55,571 nt of DNA from an uncultured Bacteroidales bacterium (lineage in GTDB: Bacteria > Bacteroidota > Bacteroidia > Bacteroidales > FEN-979): contig CAIYUC010000087.1 of the NCBI GenBank assembly GCA_903929315.1, forward strand, positions 1 to 55,571, in the 5' to 3' direction. Positions 24,729-34,710 of the stretch are shown in pieces. Below the pieces are notes generated by a model. The model had not been told where the DNA came from, did not search any database, and worked only from the letters and a program-made list of their open reading frames with translations. How positions within the stretch are numbered: the first letter of the stretch is position 1; every line of letters starts with the position of its first letter. Made by a program: the position numbers and the translations under genes.

Positions 24729-26027
24729 ATGAGCCGAATGCAAAAAGTTACCGGGCAAAAGTATTTCTATTATATCGCATTAATGCTAATGGCAACAACA
24801 TTTTTACCACTGGTTTTCAATAATTTACCTCCCTTCATAAGGAGTCACCATATATGGACAATTATTTGGGGTGTTTCACTGCTTTTCTTTGACACAAAGA
24901 TTTTTTTTAGTAAACCTATGATGTACCTGTTTATTTATGGATTATTATTATTGTTGGCAACACAAACTATATGGAGCAGTATGGATGAATGGAATTACAA
25001 ATTGCTTGTTAATGAGTTTTATGAAATTGCAGTCGGAGTTTCGGTTATTACTTATTTTCTTCAAAATAAAAACTATTTAGATTTAGCAAAGGTTACTAAA
25101 TGGTCTATAGTTTTTTTATTTATTACAGCAATAATGACTATAATATCCTCTGGAATTGACCCTATGTATGCCAGGAATATTACATCTATATCATCAATAA
25201 CCAGTGAAAGTGAGAGAGAAGCTATATTAAGTTTTAAACGATTTGGAGGAGGGACCTATTCAACAGCAGGTGCCTTTATGTGTCTCCTGCCGATATTTAT
25301 ATTCTATTACAAAAACATAAAAATAAGCCTCCTGTCAAAAAAACAGATTATTATATTTTGTTTTGTCGTTTTTCTTGCACTGTTTGGAATGCAGATATTT
25401 ACAAATATCCTGGTTGCTGTTGCATTTAGTGTAATTGCATTGCTGGGAATGAAAAAATTGAGACAATCCACATTGGTAATTGGTATATTTCTCTCTATCC
25501 TGGTATTTACCCCCAAAGGAGTCTACATTAACTCTTTACAATCTTTTGGTAACTATTTTCCGGAGGGTACGGACTTAAATTATAAATTTAAAGATTTGGC
25601 ACTTTATGTTGAAACTGGTGCTGATGAATATGATAATACCACAGGAACAGGTGCAAGAATTGAAAGATATCCTGTGCTGATGGAAACATTTTTAAAGAGT
25701 CCATTGTTTGGGTGCTATTTTTTATCAGATAGTTTTGGCAATGGATATCGGGGGGAAGGCATTCATCTTTATTGGATGAATAAATTAACCATAACAGGAA
25801 TTATTGGATTGCTTTTTTACCTGTTTATTCCCTATAACTTTATAAAAAACAGCTTACGATACTTTGATTCAACGTATAAATTCTATTATCTCCTGGCTGC
25901 TTTTTCAATCCTTTTTTATGGTCTGATGAAAGCTGTAGTGGGAAGAGAAACATGGTATGCATTCTTTATTCTACTGCCCGGATTGTATTATTTACCATTA
26001 CTAAGAAAAACAGATAAAAAGTTATGA
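24729..26027 (+). CDS. wzy: O-antigen polymerase/ligase-like membrane protein, Wzy-like
   Basis: A 432-residue integral membrane protein with about 10 hydrophobic helices and a long loop (about residues 270-340) containing TGTGARIERYP and FGNGYRGEGIHLYWMNKL. This is the form of Wzy polymerases and WaaL ligases, which are recognised by topology more than sequence. In a locus with Wzx and an initiating transferase, Wzy is the better guess. It acts on the periplasmic side of the inner membrane, polymerising repeat units. Confidence 0.72.
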   Translation: MSRMQKVTGQKYFYYIALMLMATTFLPLVFNNLPPFIRSHHIWTIIWGVSLLFFDTKIFFSKPMMYLFIYGLLLLLATQTIWSSMDEWNYKLLVNEFYEIAVGVSVITYFLQNKNYLDLAKVTKWSIVFLFITAIMTIISSGIDPMYARNITSISSITSESEREAILSFKRFGGGTYSTAGAFMCLLPIFIFYYKNIKISLLSKKQIIIFCFVVFLALFGMQIFTNILVAVAFSVIALLGMKKLRQSTLVIGIFLSILVFTPKGVYINSLQSFGNYFPEGTDLNYKFKDLALYVETGADEYDNTTGTGARIERYPVLMETFLKSPLFGCYFLSDSFGNGYRGEGIHLYWMNKLTITGIIGLLFYLFIPYNFIKNSLRYFDSTYKFYYLLAAFSILFYGLMKAVVGRETWYAFFILLPGLYYLPLLRKTDKKL

Positions 26028-26078
26028 AGTTATAATTAAAACTTGTTTGTTTTGTACTTTTAAAAATTTAAGCAGTTT

Positions 26079-27293
26079 ATGGTAGGGCAAAAAAAGATTG
26101 TATTAATCACAAATAATTTTCCTTATGGTGGGGCAAGTGCCAACCTAATGAGATATTTCACATTGGCCTTAGCTACTCAAAATAATGATATTGAAGTAAT
26201 AATTCCGACAGGTTCTTACTATGGCAATAAAATAGATGTTAATGAATCCAGATGCGGAAAAATTGAATCCGTAAAATATCGACATTTAGGTTTCATTGAA
26301 CATCCTAAAAATTATTTTGGTAAATTTTTTGATATTATTTTAGGATTGACACTTCCGTTTTTTTTTCTGCTACATAAAACTATTAAAAATCATTTAGATA
26401 TTATAATTGTATATAATCCATATATGATCTCAATGATTTCCTATTTAATAACAAAATTTATTTTAAGAAAAAAATTATTGGTGATTTTACCAGAGTTCTA
26501 TGAAAAGCCAAAATCTAAATTTATATCATTATCACTTATCAAATGGTATCGTTTTTACATAAGCATTAAATATTTAGTTCGTTATGCAGATAAATTTATA
26601 GTCCTGTCAAGTTACTTACAACAGTATTTGAATAAGAGGTTAAAAACTTCAAAGGAAATTCTAATTATGCCAAATTTAACAGATCCGAAAAGATTTGAGA
26701 TTAATGGGATAAAACCCTTTAGACCAAATAATATTACAATCGGATATATTGGTAATCCAACAAAAAAAGATGGGGTTTTAGATTTAATTAAAAGTTTTAG
26801 CATTTTAAATACTAAATATCCGGATACTCATTTGTTAATTATTGGTGATATTACAAACGGGAATTCGATCGTACCTGATCTAAAAAAATATGCTTTAGAG
26901 ACGGGTGTTAATATTGATTGCATAACATTTACGGGACTACAATCACATATGGTTATTCCTCAGCTTTTACTATCATGTCAGGTCTTAGCATTAACAAGAC
27001 CCAACGGTATATCTGCAGAAGCAGGGTTTCCAACTAAATTAGGAGAGTATTTTTCGTGCAAAAAACCAGTTCTTATCACTAAAGTAGGAGATATACCAAA
27101 GTATTTTAAAAATGAAGAACAAGTCATTTTAGCAGAACCAGAAAATATAGAATCAATGGTGGCAGGTTTTGAAAAAATCATAAAAGACAAAAAGCTATCT
27201 GAAAAATTAAGTCTTAACGGGTATAATTGGATGGATGAAAACCTTAACTATATTAAACAATCAAAAAGAATTTCGGACTTTATTAATAATTAG
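26079..27293 (+). CDS. Glycosyltransferase family 4
   Basis: A 404-residue GT-B protein: NFPYGGASANLMRYFTLAL at the donor/acceptor cleft start, ILVVIL-type core strands, then TIGYIGNPTKKDGVLDLIKSF, LLIIGD, and the C-terminal ALTRPNGISAEAGFPTKLGEYFSCKKPVL followed by VGDIPKYF. It is one of several transferases for the repeat unit. It lies 51 bases after wzy and is AT-rich. Specificity unknown. Confidence 0.84.
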   Translation: MVGQKKIVLITNNFPYGGASANLMRYFTLALATQNNDIEVIIPTGSYYGNKIDVNESRCGKIESVKYRHLGFIEHPKNYFGKFFDIILGLTLPFFFLLHKTIKNHLDIIIVYNPYMISMISYLITKFILRKKLLVILPEFYEKPKSKFISLSLIKWYRFYISIKYLVRYADKFIVLSSYLQQYLNKRLKTSKEILIMPNLTDPKRFEINGIKPFRPNNITIGYIGNPTKKDGVLDLIKSFSILNTKYPDTHLLIIGDITNGNSIVPDLKKYALETGVNIDCITFTGLQSHMVIPQLLLSCQVLALTRPNGISAEAGFPTKLGEYFSCKKPVLITKVGDIPKYFKNEEQVILAEPENIESMVAGFEKIIKDKKLSEKLSLNGYNWMDENLNYIKQSKRISDFINN

Positions 27294-27422
27294 AACATTA
27301 TTAAGTAGTTATAAAATAAATTGTCAGAAATGGCTTTTAGAAATGTTTGATCTATTTTAATCCTGAAATAAACGGATCAAAACTAGAAGAATTTATTTTA
27401 AGTAGAACCTAACCTATTGGCA

Positions 27423-28007
27423 ATGATTAACATCCGTCCTAAATATCTTAGTTATCTTTTAAGGTCTTTACCCAATTTTTTATGGCCTGTAAAGTGGTTG
27501 ATAATGAAAAGATCACTTAAAAGGGTGGGTACAAATTTTAAATTTGGCTATAACTCTCAATTCTATGATCATCGCTTAATCGAAATTGGAAATAACGTTT
27601 TTATGGGCCTCGATACCATGATAACTACTAATGTATCTCTTGTAATTGGCAATAATGTTATGTTTGGACCTCGTGTTACAATTATAGGAGGCGACCATAA
27701 CTTTAAAGAGGTCGGATTGCCGATGCGTTACGTTAAATCAGGTGGTAACAACCAACCGATAGTTATTGAAGACGATGTTTGGGTCGGTGCCAATGTAACT
27801 ATTCTCAAGGGTGTTCATATCGGTGAGGGGGCAATAATTGGCGCCGGTTCAATAGTTACCAAATCTGTAACTCCATATTCAATAACTGCAGGGAATCCAT
27901 GTAAGACCATTAAAATGCGATTTTCACCTGAAGAATTAGTGTTACACCTTACTATGGTTAACTCAAAATATAATCTTGCTGATCTGGTTCAATTTTATAA
28001 CGATTGA
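27423..28007 (+). CDS. Hexapeptide-repeat acyltransferase
   Basis: A 194-residue left-handed beta-helix protein from the ATG at 27423 (a TTG six bases earlier is possible). Repeats include VSLVIGNNVMFGPRVTIIGGDHNF, IVIEDDVWVGANVTILKGVHIGEGAIIGAGSIVTKSV and PYSITAGNPCKTI, as in the maltose/galactoside O-acetyltransferase group. The His of GGDHNF is the likely catalytic base. It probably O-acetylates a sugar in the polysaccharide. Confidence 0.87.
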   Translation: MINIRPKYLSYLLRSLPNFLWPVKWLIMKRSLKRVGTNFKFGYNSQFYDHRLIEIGNNVFMGLDTMITTNVSLVIGNNVMFGPRVTIIGGDHNFKEVGLPMRYVKSGGNNQPIVIEDDVWVGANVTILKGVHIGEGAIIGAGSIVTKSVTPYSITAGNPCKTIKMRFSPEELVLHLTMVNSKYNLADLVQFYND

Positions 28008-28013
28008 ACGGAA

Positions 28014-29099
28014 ATGAATAAAGTATTATTTATTTTACGTTTGCCTCCTCCTTACGGAGGTGGTGAGATCGCGAGTGAAATTCTATTTAAGGGCTTAAAA
28101 CACCATAAAAATTTCTATTTTTTATGTTTTTCACGTAAGGGACATTCAAAATCCAAGCAAGCCAAGATATCCTTTCTTTCCTTTTTTTATGGCGTTTCTT
28201 ATCTGAGTAAAGTTTTTATACGATTATTCATCTTTCGCCCTGATATTGTTTATTTAGGCCTTCCGAAAAGTTTTTTTGCATTTCTCAGGAGTGCAATCAT
28301 TATTTATACTTGTTCAATTTTTAAAATTAAGATTTTTGCTGAGCTTCATGGTGAAGCTTTTCTTTTTGAAAATAATAATTTCAAGAGATCTATTTTAAAA
28401 TCAACACTCGAAAGGTGTTATAAAATAAGGGTTTTAGGTGAAAATATCAAGGGAAGGATTTCTCATTACTCAAAAAAACCTGAGTTTTACGTAATTCCCA
28501 ATGGCGTTGATATTCCGGAGAATATTAAACCTAATGTAATCCTGGAAAATAATCCTGCGGTCTGGCAGTTTTTATATTTCGGAGCTATCTCGGCTTCGAA
28601 AGGGTTCTTCGATTTTGCAGAACTTTTCAATCGTTTACTTGATGATAAAATTGAGAATTTCTCATTAAATGTTATCGGAGAATGGGTGTCGGAAGAAGAA
28701 TATAAGCTTTTTTTAGATAATTATAAAAATAAAAAGATTGCTGATAAAATCAATTTTCTTGGTTTAATTAAGGGTGATCAGAAATGGAATGCCATTAGTC
28801 ATAATCATTTTTTAGTTCATTTATCCAGATTTGACGGCCAACCTATGACAATCCTTGAAACCATGTCTATTGGTATACCTGCGATAGTTACTCCGGTTGG
28901 AGCAATTCCTGAAATGATTATGAATGAAATCAATGGCTTTATTGTTTCTTCTGTTGACAATGCATTTCTTTTACTTAAAGATATATTAACTCAAAAATGT
29001 ATTGAATATTCTGATTTACAAAAAAATTCAATTGAAATCTATAATTCCAGGTTTCGTTCTGAATTAATGGTAAATAACATTTATAAAGCCATCTGTTAA
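28014..29099 (+). CDS. Glycosyltransferase family 4
   Basis: A 361-residue GT-B protein: LRLPPPYGGGEIASEILF near the N-terminus, IFAELHGEAF, VIPNGVDIP, FLYFGAISASKGFFDFAELF, LNVIGEW and HLSRFDGQPMTILETMSIGIPAIVTPVGAIPEMI, with the E-x7-E region in SRFDGQPMTILE. The gene ends one base before the next ATG. Confidence 0.87.
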   Translation: MNKVLFILRLPPPYGGGEIASEILFKGLKHHKNFYFLCFSRKGHSKSKQAKISFLSFFYGVSYLSKVFIRLFIFRPDIVYLGLPKSFFAFLRSAIIIYTCSIFKIKIFAELHGEAFLFENNNFKRSILKSTLERCYKIRVLGENIKGRISHYSKKPEFYVIPNGVDIPENIKPNVILENNPAVWQFLYFGAISASKGFFDFAELFNRLLDDKIENFSLNVIGEWVSEEEYKLFLDNYKNKKIADKINFLGLIKGDQKWNAISHNHFLVHLSRFDGQPMTILETMSIGIPAIVTPVGAIPEMIMNEINGFIVSSVDNAFLLLKDILTQKCIEYSDLQKNSIEIYNSRFRSELMVNNIYKAIC

Positions 29100-29100
29100 A

Positions 29101-31236
29101 ATGAAGCAATTAACCCAACAACTTAAATCAGGCTTAATGGAAATAATGGAAGTCCCCTTCCCGGTTATGGGCGATAATGAAGTGATGATACGAAATTATT
29201 ATTCTGTAATTTCTGCCGGTACGGAAGGAAAGAATGTTTCTGACGCCAGAAAAGGCTATATCGCAAAAGCAAGAAGCAGACAAAAGGAAGTAAAGATGGT
29301 CATAGACATGATCAAAACGCAAGGGTTCAAAGAAGCCTATGATTTGGTGATGAATAAGCTTGAGGCTGCTTCTCCTTTAGGTTATAGTAGCGCCGGGGAA
29401 GTAATTGCAGTGGGGAAAAACAGCAAGTCATTCCGTGCAGGAGACAGGGTTGCATGTGGTGGTGACGGGGCTTTCCATGCTGATGTCGTATCTGTACCAG
29501 AGAATTTATGTGTAAAGCTAAAAGACAATGTTTCATTCAGGCATGCTGCGTTTGCTGCCATAGGAGCAATTGCTATCCAGGGTATCCGGCAAGCTGATCT
29601 GAGCTTTGGATCAAATTGTACTGTAATTGGGTTGGGTCTTATTGGTCAACTGACAATTCAGATATTAAAGGCTTCAGGTATATATGCGATAGGTATTGAT
29701 ATCAACCAGGAACAAGTAATTGCTGCAAAACAATGCGGTGCAGATTTGGCACTTAACCGGTATGATGCGGGATTAGAGCAGCTAATCAACAGTTTTACTG
29801 ATGGCCATGGTACAGATGCTGTTATAATAACTGCAGGATCCGGCTCAATCGACCCCGTGGAGCTCGCCGGAGTTCTTTGTCGCAAAAAAGGTAAAGTTGT
29901 GATTGTTGGTGCAGTACCGACAGGGTTTAGCAGAGCGAATTACTACCGTAAAGAATTGGAGTTGAAAATGGCAATGTCATGCGGTCCCGGAAGATATGAT
30001 ATTAACTATGAAGAAAAAGGAATTGATTATCCGATTGGTTATGTCCGCTTTACCGAACAAAGAAATATGAAAACCTTTGTTGATTTCATTGCCGATAGCA
30101 AATTAAATTTAGATAGAATTATTACACATGAGTTTGAATTGCAGGATGCCGAAAAAGCATATGACATGATACTTGCAAAGAATGAATCATTTTCAGGAAT
30201 TGTAATCAGATATGATCAGGAGCAGAAGCTTAAAAATATTGTAATTCAGGAAAGAACCATTAAAACTACAAATAAACCAAGAGTTGGCTTAATTGGCGCA
30301 GGTAATTTTGCTCAGGGTACGCTTCTCCCAAGAATGAAAGGCCTGTGTGAGATTGTTGGAATCGCAACGGCTACAGGTAATCAGTCAAAATACGTATCAA
30401 ATAAATACAATATTCCTTTTTGTTATGATGACGGGATGAAAATTATTGAAAGCGATGACATTAATACTGTCTTTATAACGACACGACATAATTTGCATGC
30501 GAAATATGTCAATGAAGCGATGAAGGCTGGCAAACATGTTTTTGTTGAGAAACCATTAGCAATGACAGTTGATGAACTGGAAGAGATCCGCTCAGTTCAG
30601 GAAGAATCAAATGTAAGATTCAACAATCTGCTGATGGTTGGGTTTAACAGACGATTTGCACCTTCCGTACAAAAAATGAAAAGCCTGTTCATCGAAGCTC
30701 AGCAAAAATCGATTAATATCAGAATTAATGCAGGTGCAGTTCCCGCCGACCATTGGGTAAACGATCCTGTCCTCGGAGGTGGGAGAATGATCGGAGAAGG
30801 CTGTCATTTTATTGACTTAGCAATGTATCTTGCTGGGAGCAATGTGGCTTCAGTTTCTGCCGACAGCATCAATGATCCGGGGAATTTACAGGATACTCTG
30901 ATTGTAAGTCTTCGATTTGTGAACGGAAGCATCGCCAATCTTTCATATTTTTCAAACGGGAATAAATCTTTACCCAAAGAATCCATTGAAGTTTTTTGCG
31001 GAGGCACTGTGGCAATAATTGATGACTTTAAAAAACTCACGATTTACGGTAAGAAAAAAACAACTATTAAATATAGGGGACAAGATAAAGGGCATTCAGA
31101 TGAATTAAAAGCCTTTTTCAAAGCAATTCAGGATGGAGGAAATAATCCAATTCCCTTTAGTGAAAGTTACCATAGCACTTTAGTGACATTTAAAGTATTA
31201 GAATCTTTGCGTGAAAACCGGAAGGTTTTTATTTAA
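29101..31236 (+). CDS. Bi-domain oxidoreductase: zinc-type alcohol dehydrogenase fused to Gfo/Idh/MocA
   Basis: A 711-residue fusion. Residues 1 to about 365 are a medium-chain dehydrogenase (GYSSAGEVIAVGKNSKSF, GDRVACGGDGAFHADVVSVPENL, VIGLGLIGQLTIQILKASG). Residues about 385-711 are a Gfo/Idh/MocA domain (VGLIGAGNFAQGTLLPRM, ITTRHNLHAKYV, AMKAGKHVFVEKPLAM with the EKP motif, GGRMIGEGCHFIDLAMYL). The fusion is frequent in polysaccharide loci of Bacteroidota, often next to an alpha/alpha-toroid protein as here. It probably oxidises or reduces a nucleotide sugar; the exact substrate has not been established. Confidence 0.85.
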   Translation: MKQLTQQLKSGLMEIMEVPFPVMGDNEVMIRNYYSVISAGTEGKNVSDARKGYIAKARSRQKEVKMVIDMIKTQGFKEAYDLVMNKLEAASPLGYSSAGEVIAVGKNSKSFRAGDRVACGGDGAFHADVVSVPENLCVKLKDNVSFRHAAFAAIGAIAIQGIRQADLSFGSNCTVIGLGLIGQLTIQILKASGIYAIGIDINQEQVIAAKQCGADLALNRYDAGLEQLINSFTDGHGTDAVIITAGSGSIDPVELAGVLCRKKGKVVIVGAVPTGFSRANYYRKELELKMAMSCGPGRYDINYEEKGIDYPIGYVRFTEQRNMKTFVDFIADSKLNLDRIITHEFELQDAEKAYDMILAKNESFSGIVIRYDQEQKLKNIVIQERTIKTTNKPRVGLIGAGNFAQGTLLPRMKGLCEIVGIATATGNQSKYVSNKYNIPFCYDDGMKIIESDDINTVFITTRHNLHAKYVNEAMKAGKHVFVEKPLAMTVDELEEIRSVQEESNVRFNNLLMVGFNRRFAPSVQKMKSLFIEAQQKSINIRINAGAVPADHWVNDPVLGGGRMIGEGCHFIDLAMYLAGSNVASVSADSINDPGNLQDTLIVSLRFVNGSIANLSYFSNGNKSLPKESIEVFCGGTVAIIDDFKKLTIYGKKKTTIKYRGQDKGHSDELKAFFKAIQDGGNNPIPFSESYHSTLVTFKVLESLRENRKVFI

Positions 31237-31303
31237 CAGGCAGGGGGATATTTCAGGGTCTTAGTAGAAATGCGTCATTTTATCGTAACGGAGTAAGGAT
31301 GAA

Positions 31304-31358
31304 TTACCCCGCGCTTTAGCGCGGGGGTAAAAAACAACATGAAACCGGGCTTTAGCCC
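31304..31358. repeat. Two GC-rich hairpins before the toroid gene
   Basis: TTACCCCGCGC, loop TTTA, GCGCGGGGGTAA (31304-31330) pairs along 11 bases with one bulge; GGGC TTTA GCCC (31347-31358) follows. Such GGGCTTTAGCCC palindromes recur widely between genes of environmental Bacteroidota. With no T-run they are probably repeats more than terminators. Confidence 0.7.
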
Positions 31359-31383
31359 AAAAGTTTTATAAGAATCTTCCAAA

Positions 31384-32559
31384 ATGCAAAATAATATCGA
31401 AGTTTCTTTTTCTAAGCTTAAAACCTATATCGAAAAAGAGAATTTTAAAGGCTATGACCCCTATGACACACTAAATTCATGGATTCCTTTCAAGCGTCTT
31501 GGGAAATGGCCGGCAGTTATTGCAACACAAATTCAAAAAAGGAATCCAATAAATATCCGTCCACTGATTGGCATAAATAAAGAGATTAATCCTAAGGCAT
31601 TTGGTCTTTTACTACAAGCATATTCAATGCTTTATGATAAAACAAAAGATAAAACCAACTTAACTCAAGCTACATATTTCTACCATTATCTTAAAGAGAA
31701 CTACAGCAAAGGTTATTCAGGTCACGCCTGGGGATATAATTTCCCCTGGGCAAGCCCCGTAAAGTTTGTCGATTCATTTGTTCCTTCCTCTGTTGTTACT
31801 GGTTTCGTGTGCAGGGGACTTTGGCAATATTATCAAATCACAAAGAATGAAGAAACTGCCGAAATTATTAAAAGCGCTTCAGAATTTATTTTAAAAGACC
31901 TGAAAGTGTATACTGATGAAACCGGGAAATGCATCAGTTACACGCCGGTAATGCAGGATGTTTGCTATAATTCAAGTTTACTGGCTGCTGAAGTCCTGGC
32001 AATGACATATAGCTTAACCCGGGAACATTCCTTAAAGGAGTTCTGTCTTGAATTAGTTGATTTTGTAATTAAAAGGCAAAACTCTGATGGTAAATGGAAT
32101 TATAGTGAGAATATTATTACCAGGAAAGAAAGAGAACAAGTAGATTTTCACCAGGGATACATTTTAGAGAGCATTTGTGCAATAAAGGATCTGATCAATG
32201 TAAATGACGAAAAATGGGATCAGGCGATCATTCCTGGACTTGATTTCTATTATCATAAACAGTTTTTTCAGAATGGACGGTCTCTTTGGCGGTTACCGGC
32301 AGAATATCCTGTCGATATACATAATCAGGCTCAGGGTATTATTACATTTTCTAAATTGCAAAAATTCAATAAGGAATATTTTCCTTTTGCAAATAAAATT
32401 GCGGAATGGACCATAGAAAACATGCAGGCAAAAGACGGACATTTTTATTACAGAAATTTGAAATATTTCAAAAATAAAATTTCTTACATGAGGTGGAGCC
32501 AGGCCTGGATGTTTCTGGCATTAACCACATTAAGATACACCAAAAATGAGGTATCTTAA
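31384..32559 (+). CDS. Putative alpha/alpha-toroid glycan-active protein
   Basis: A 391-residue soluble protein with regularly spaced helical segments containing small clusters (GFVCRGLWQYYQITKN, ICAIKDLI, HLYSLT-like helices) and aromatic surface motifs (GHAWGYNFPWASP, RWSQAWMFLALTTLRY). This is the look of alpha/alpha-toroid glycoside hydrolases or lyases. It resembles proteins that accompany the bi-domain oxidoreductase, from memory. It has no signal peptide, so it acts in the cytoplasm. Catalytic residues cannot be named. Confidence 0.6.
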   Translation: MQNNIEVSFSKLKTYIEKENFKGYDPYDTLNSWIPFKRLGKWPAVIATQIQKRNPINIRPLIGINKEINPKAFGLLLQAYSMLYDKTKDKTNLTQATYFYHYLKENYSKGYSGHAWGYNFPWASPVKFVDSFVPSSVVTGFVCRGLWQYYQITKNEETAEIIKSASEFILKDLKVYTDETGKCISYTPVMQDVCYNSSLLAAEVLAMTYSLTREHSLKEFCLELVDFVIKRQNSDGKWNYSENIITRKEREQVDFHQGYILESICAIKDLINVNDEKWDQAIIPGLDFYYHKQFFQNGRSLWRLPAEYPVDIHNQAQGIITFSKLQKFNKEYFPFANKIAEWTIENMQAKDGHFYYRNLKYFKNKISYMRWSQAWMFLALTTLRYTKNEVS

Positions 32560-32613
32560 TTTTAATGAAAGCAGGTATTATGAATTACGTATTCTGAACC
32601 CCAGCATAAATTC

Positions 32614-33615
32614 ATGAAAGTTCTTTATAATAATTCGATACAAACAAATGACTGGAATGAACTTTTAAGAACAAATCCTTTTACAACTCCGTTTCAAACT
32701 CCTGCATTTTTTGATTTTATAAATTCTGTACCCGGATTATCAGCAGAAGTATTTGCAGTTGAAGAAAAAAATGAGGTTCTGGCTCTTTGTGTGGTCACAT
32801 TTCAAAAGGAGTCAGGCCCCAAAGGATTTTTCTCACGCAGAGCAATTATATACGGGGGCCCGCTCGTTAAAGAAGGCGCCGGTGAGGCACTTGCTTATTT
32901 GTTGGCATACTTAAAGGAACACATAAAGGGAAAGGCTATATACATTGAAACCCGAAATTATCATGAATACAAAGTTTACAGGTCTATTTTTGAAAAAGAT
33001 GGTTGGGTTTACCAACCTTACCTAGACTTTCAATTAAATTTAAAGGGGAAAACCCGTGAAACTGTGCTCGCAGGGATGCAATACAACAGAAGGCACGAAA
33101 TAAAGCAATCTTTAAAAGAGGGTCTCATTTACGATGAGTGTAAAAACGAACAGGAACTTAAAGAGTTGTATCAGATATTGAAGAATCTGTACAACCTGCG
33201 CGTTAAGTTGCCCCTTCCTTCATTGATATATTTTACAAAATTATTCCAAAGTAGCATTTCCAGGGTATTTATTGTCAGGCATAATGAAAAAATTGTTGGC
33301 GGGAGCATTTGTATAGTATTAGCTAAGGACTCAATATACACTATGTATTATTGTGGGTTAAGAAACTATCATCCAAAAATATTCCCGACACACATAGCAA
33401 TATTGGCTGCCATTGAATATGCCATTAATAATCAGATACCTATGTTGGATTTTATGGGAGCTGGCAAGCTTGGTATAGAATATGGCGTACGGGAATATAA
33501 ATCTAAATTTGGCGGAGATTTAGTGGAACATGGCCGCTTTCTTAAAGTTTTAAATCCTTTTTTGTACAATATCGGAAAGGCAGGATTAGGCATTCTGGCA
33601 AAAATCGGGAAATGA
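32614..33615 (+). CDS. FemAB/GNAT-like acyltransferase
   Basis: A 333-residue protein with the two-half FemAB/GNAT form: FTTPFQTPAFFDF and VLALCVVTFQKE at the N-terminus, GMQYNRRHEIKQSLKEGL in the middle, then RHNEKIVGGSICIVLAKDSIYTMYYCGL and LDFMGAGKLGIEYGVREYKSKFGG. It resembles the protein at 22422 in kind, though not closely. Its stop overlaps the next ATG (ATGA at 33612). A role in adding an acyl or aminoacyl group to the glycan is likely. Confidence 0.72.
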   Translation: MKVLYNNSIQTNDWNELLRTNPFTTPFQTPAFFDFINSVPGLSAEVFAVEEKNEVLALCVVTFQKESGPKGFFSRRAIIYGGPLVKEGAGEALAYLLAYLKEHIKGKAIYIETRNYHEYKVYRSIFEKDGWVYQPYLDFQLNLKGKTRETVLAGMQYNRRHEIKQSLKEGLIYDECKNEQELKELYQILKNLYNLRVKLPLPSLIYFTKLFQSSISRVFIVRHNEKIVGGSICIVLAKDSIYTMYYCGLRNYHPKIFPTHIAILAAIEYAINNQIPMLDFMGAGKLGIEYGVREYKSKFGGDLVEHGRFLKVLNPFLYNIGKAGLGILAKIGK

Positions 33616-34703
33616 ATATTTTAATAGACATCGGGCATCCGGCTCATGTGCATTATTATCGGAATTTAGCAAAAGAACTGGAGAAGAGAAATCACCATGT
33701 TTTCTGGACTGTCAAAAACATTCCTGTTGCTGCGGCATTATTGAAATTTTATGGCTTTACTTTCAAACAATTACCAAAGAAGTCAGATAGCCTGATCGGG
33801 AAAATATGCAAACAAATAATGTATGATATTATTATATATTGGTTTTGCAAAAGGAATAAAATTGATATAGCCATAGGCACATCTGTTTCAATTGCTCATG
33901 TATCCCGCATCTCTAATGTTAAATCCATCGTTTTTGATGATGATGATGATGATGTTCAGCCATTGGTCACAAAGTATGTAAATCCATTCGCGGATATTCT
34001 GCTGTCACCGGAGGCTTTGGTTGGAAAGCGAATGAGAAATGATGTGATTTATTATCCCGGATATCACGAACTTGCCTATCTGCATCCAAAACGATTCAAG
34101 CCCGATGAAACTGTGTTGAAGGAAACCGGTCTGGAATCAGAAGACACATTCTTTATCATGCGCTTCAATGTTTTCAAAGCACATCATGATACCGGAATAA
34201 TAGGATTATCATTGGATCAGAAACTGAAACTCATAGAGATCCTTCAGCCCTATGGTAAAATATTTATTACTACCGAGCGTGAGATTGAACCTGAACTAAG
34301 AGAATTTCAATTAAAGGTGGCACCTGAAAAAATACATTCATTAATGTATTATGCAACCCTGTTCCTGGGTGATAGTCAAACCATGACTTCCGAGGCAGCC
34401 ATGCTGGGTGTACCATCCCTCCGATGTAACTCTTTTGCCGGTAGAATAGCTTACCTTGAAGAAGAAGAGAAAAAATATGAACTTACTTTTGCATTTTTAC
34501 CTTCCGATTTCGATTTGCTCCTTGAAAAACTAAGGGAGCTATTAATGATACCCATGCTTAAACAAACCTGGAAAAAGAAAAGAGATGCGATGCTGATGGA
34601 AAAAATTGATGTAACTTCTTTCTGGGTCTGGATAGTTGAGCATTATTCAAATCTTAAAGAGGCCAGGAATAATGGACAAGATTTTTGGGTAAAATTCAGA
34701 TAA
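33612..34703 (+). CDS. DUF354-family protein
   Basis: A 363-residue GT-B-like protein starting NILIDIGHPAHVHYYRNLAKELEKR, with TSVSIAHVSRIS, DDDDDDVQP, an unusual acidic run, and LFLGDSQTMTSEAAMLGVPSLRCNSF near the end, all typical of DUF354. The family has the fold of glycosyltransferases and 2-epimerases and is regular in polysaccharide loci, usually beside WecB as here. Function is not established. Confidence 0.85.
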   Translation: MNILIDIGHPAHVHYYRNLAKELEKRNHHVFWTVKNIPVAAALLKFYGFTFKQLPKKSDSLIGKICKQIMYDIIIYWFCKRNKIDIAIGTSVSIAHVSRISNVKSIVFDDDDDDVQPLVTKYVNPFADILLSPEALVGKRMRNDVIYYPGYHELAYLHPKRFKPDETVLKETGLESEDTFFIMRFNVFKAHHDTGIIGLSLDQKLKLIEILQPYGKIFITTEREIEPELREFQLKVAPEKIHSLMYYATLFLGDSQTMTSEAAMLGVPSLRCNSFAGRIAYLEEEEKKYELTFAFLPSDFDLLLEKLRELLMIPMLKQTWKKKRDAMLMEKIDVTSFWVWIVEHYSNLKEARNNGQDFWVKFR

Positions 34704-34710
34704 GAATACT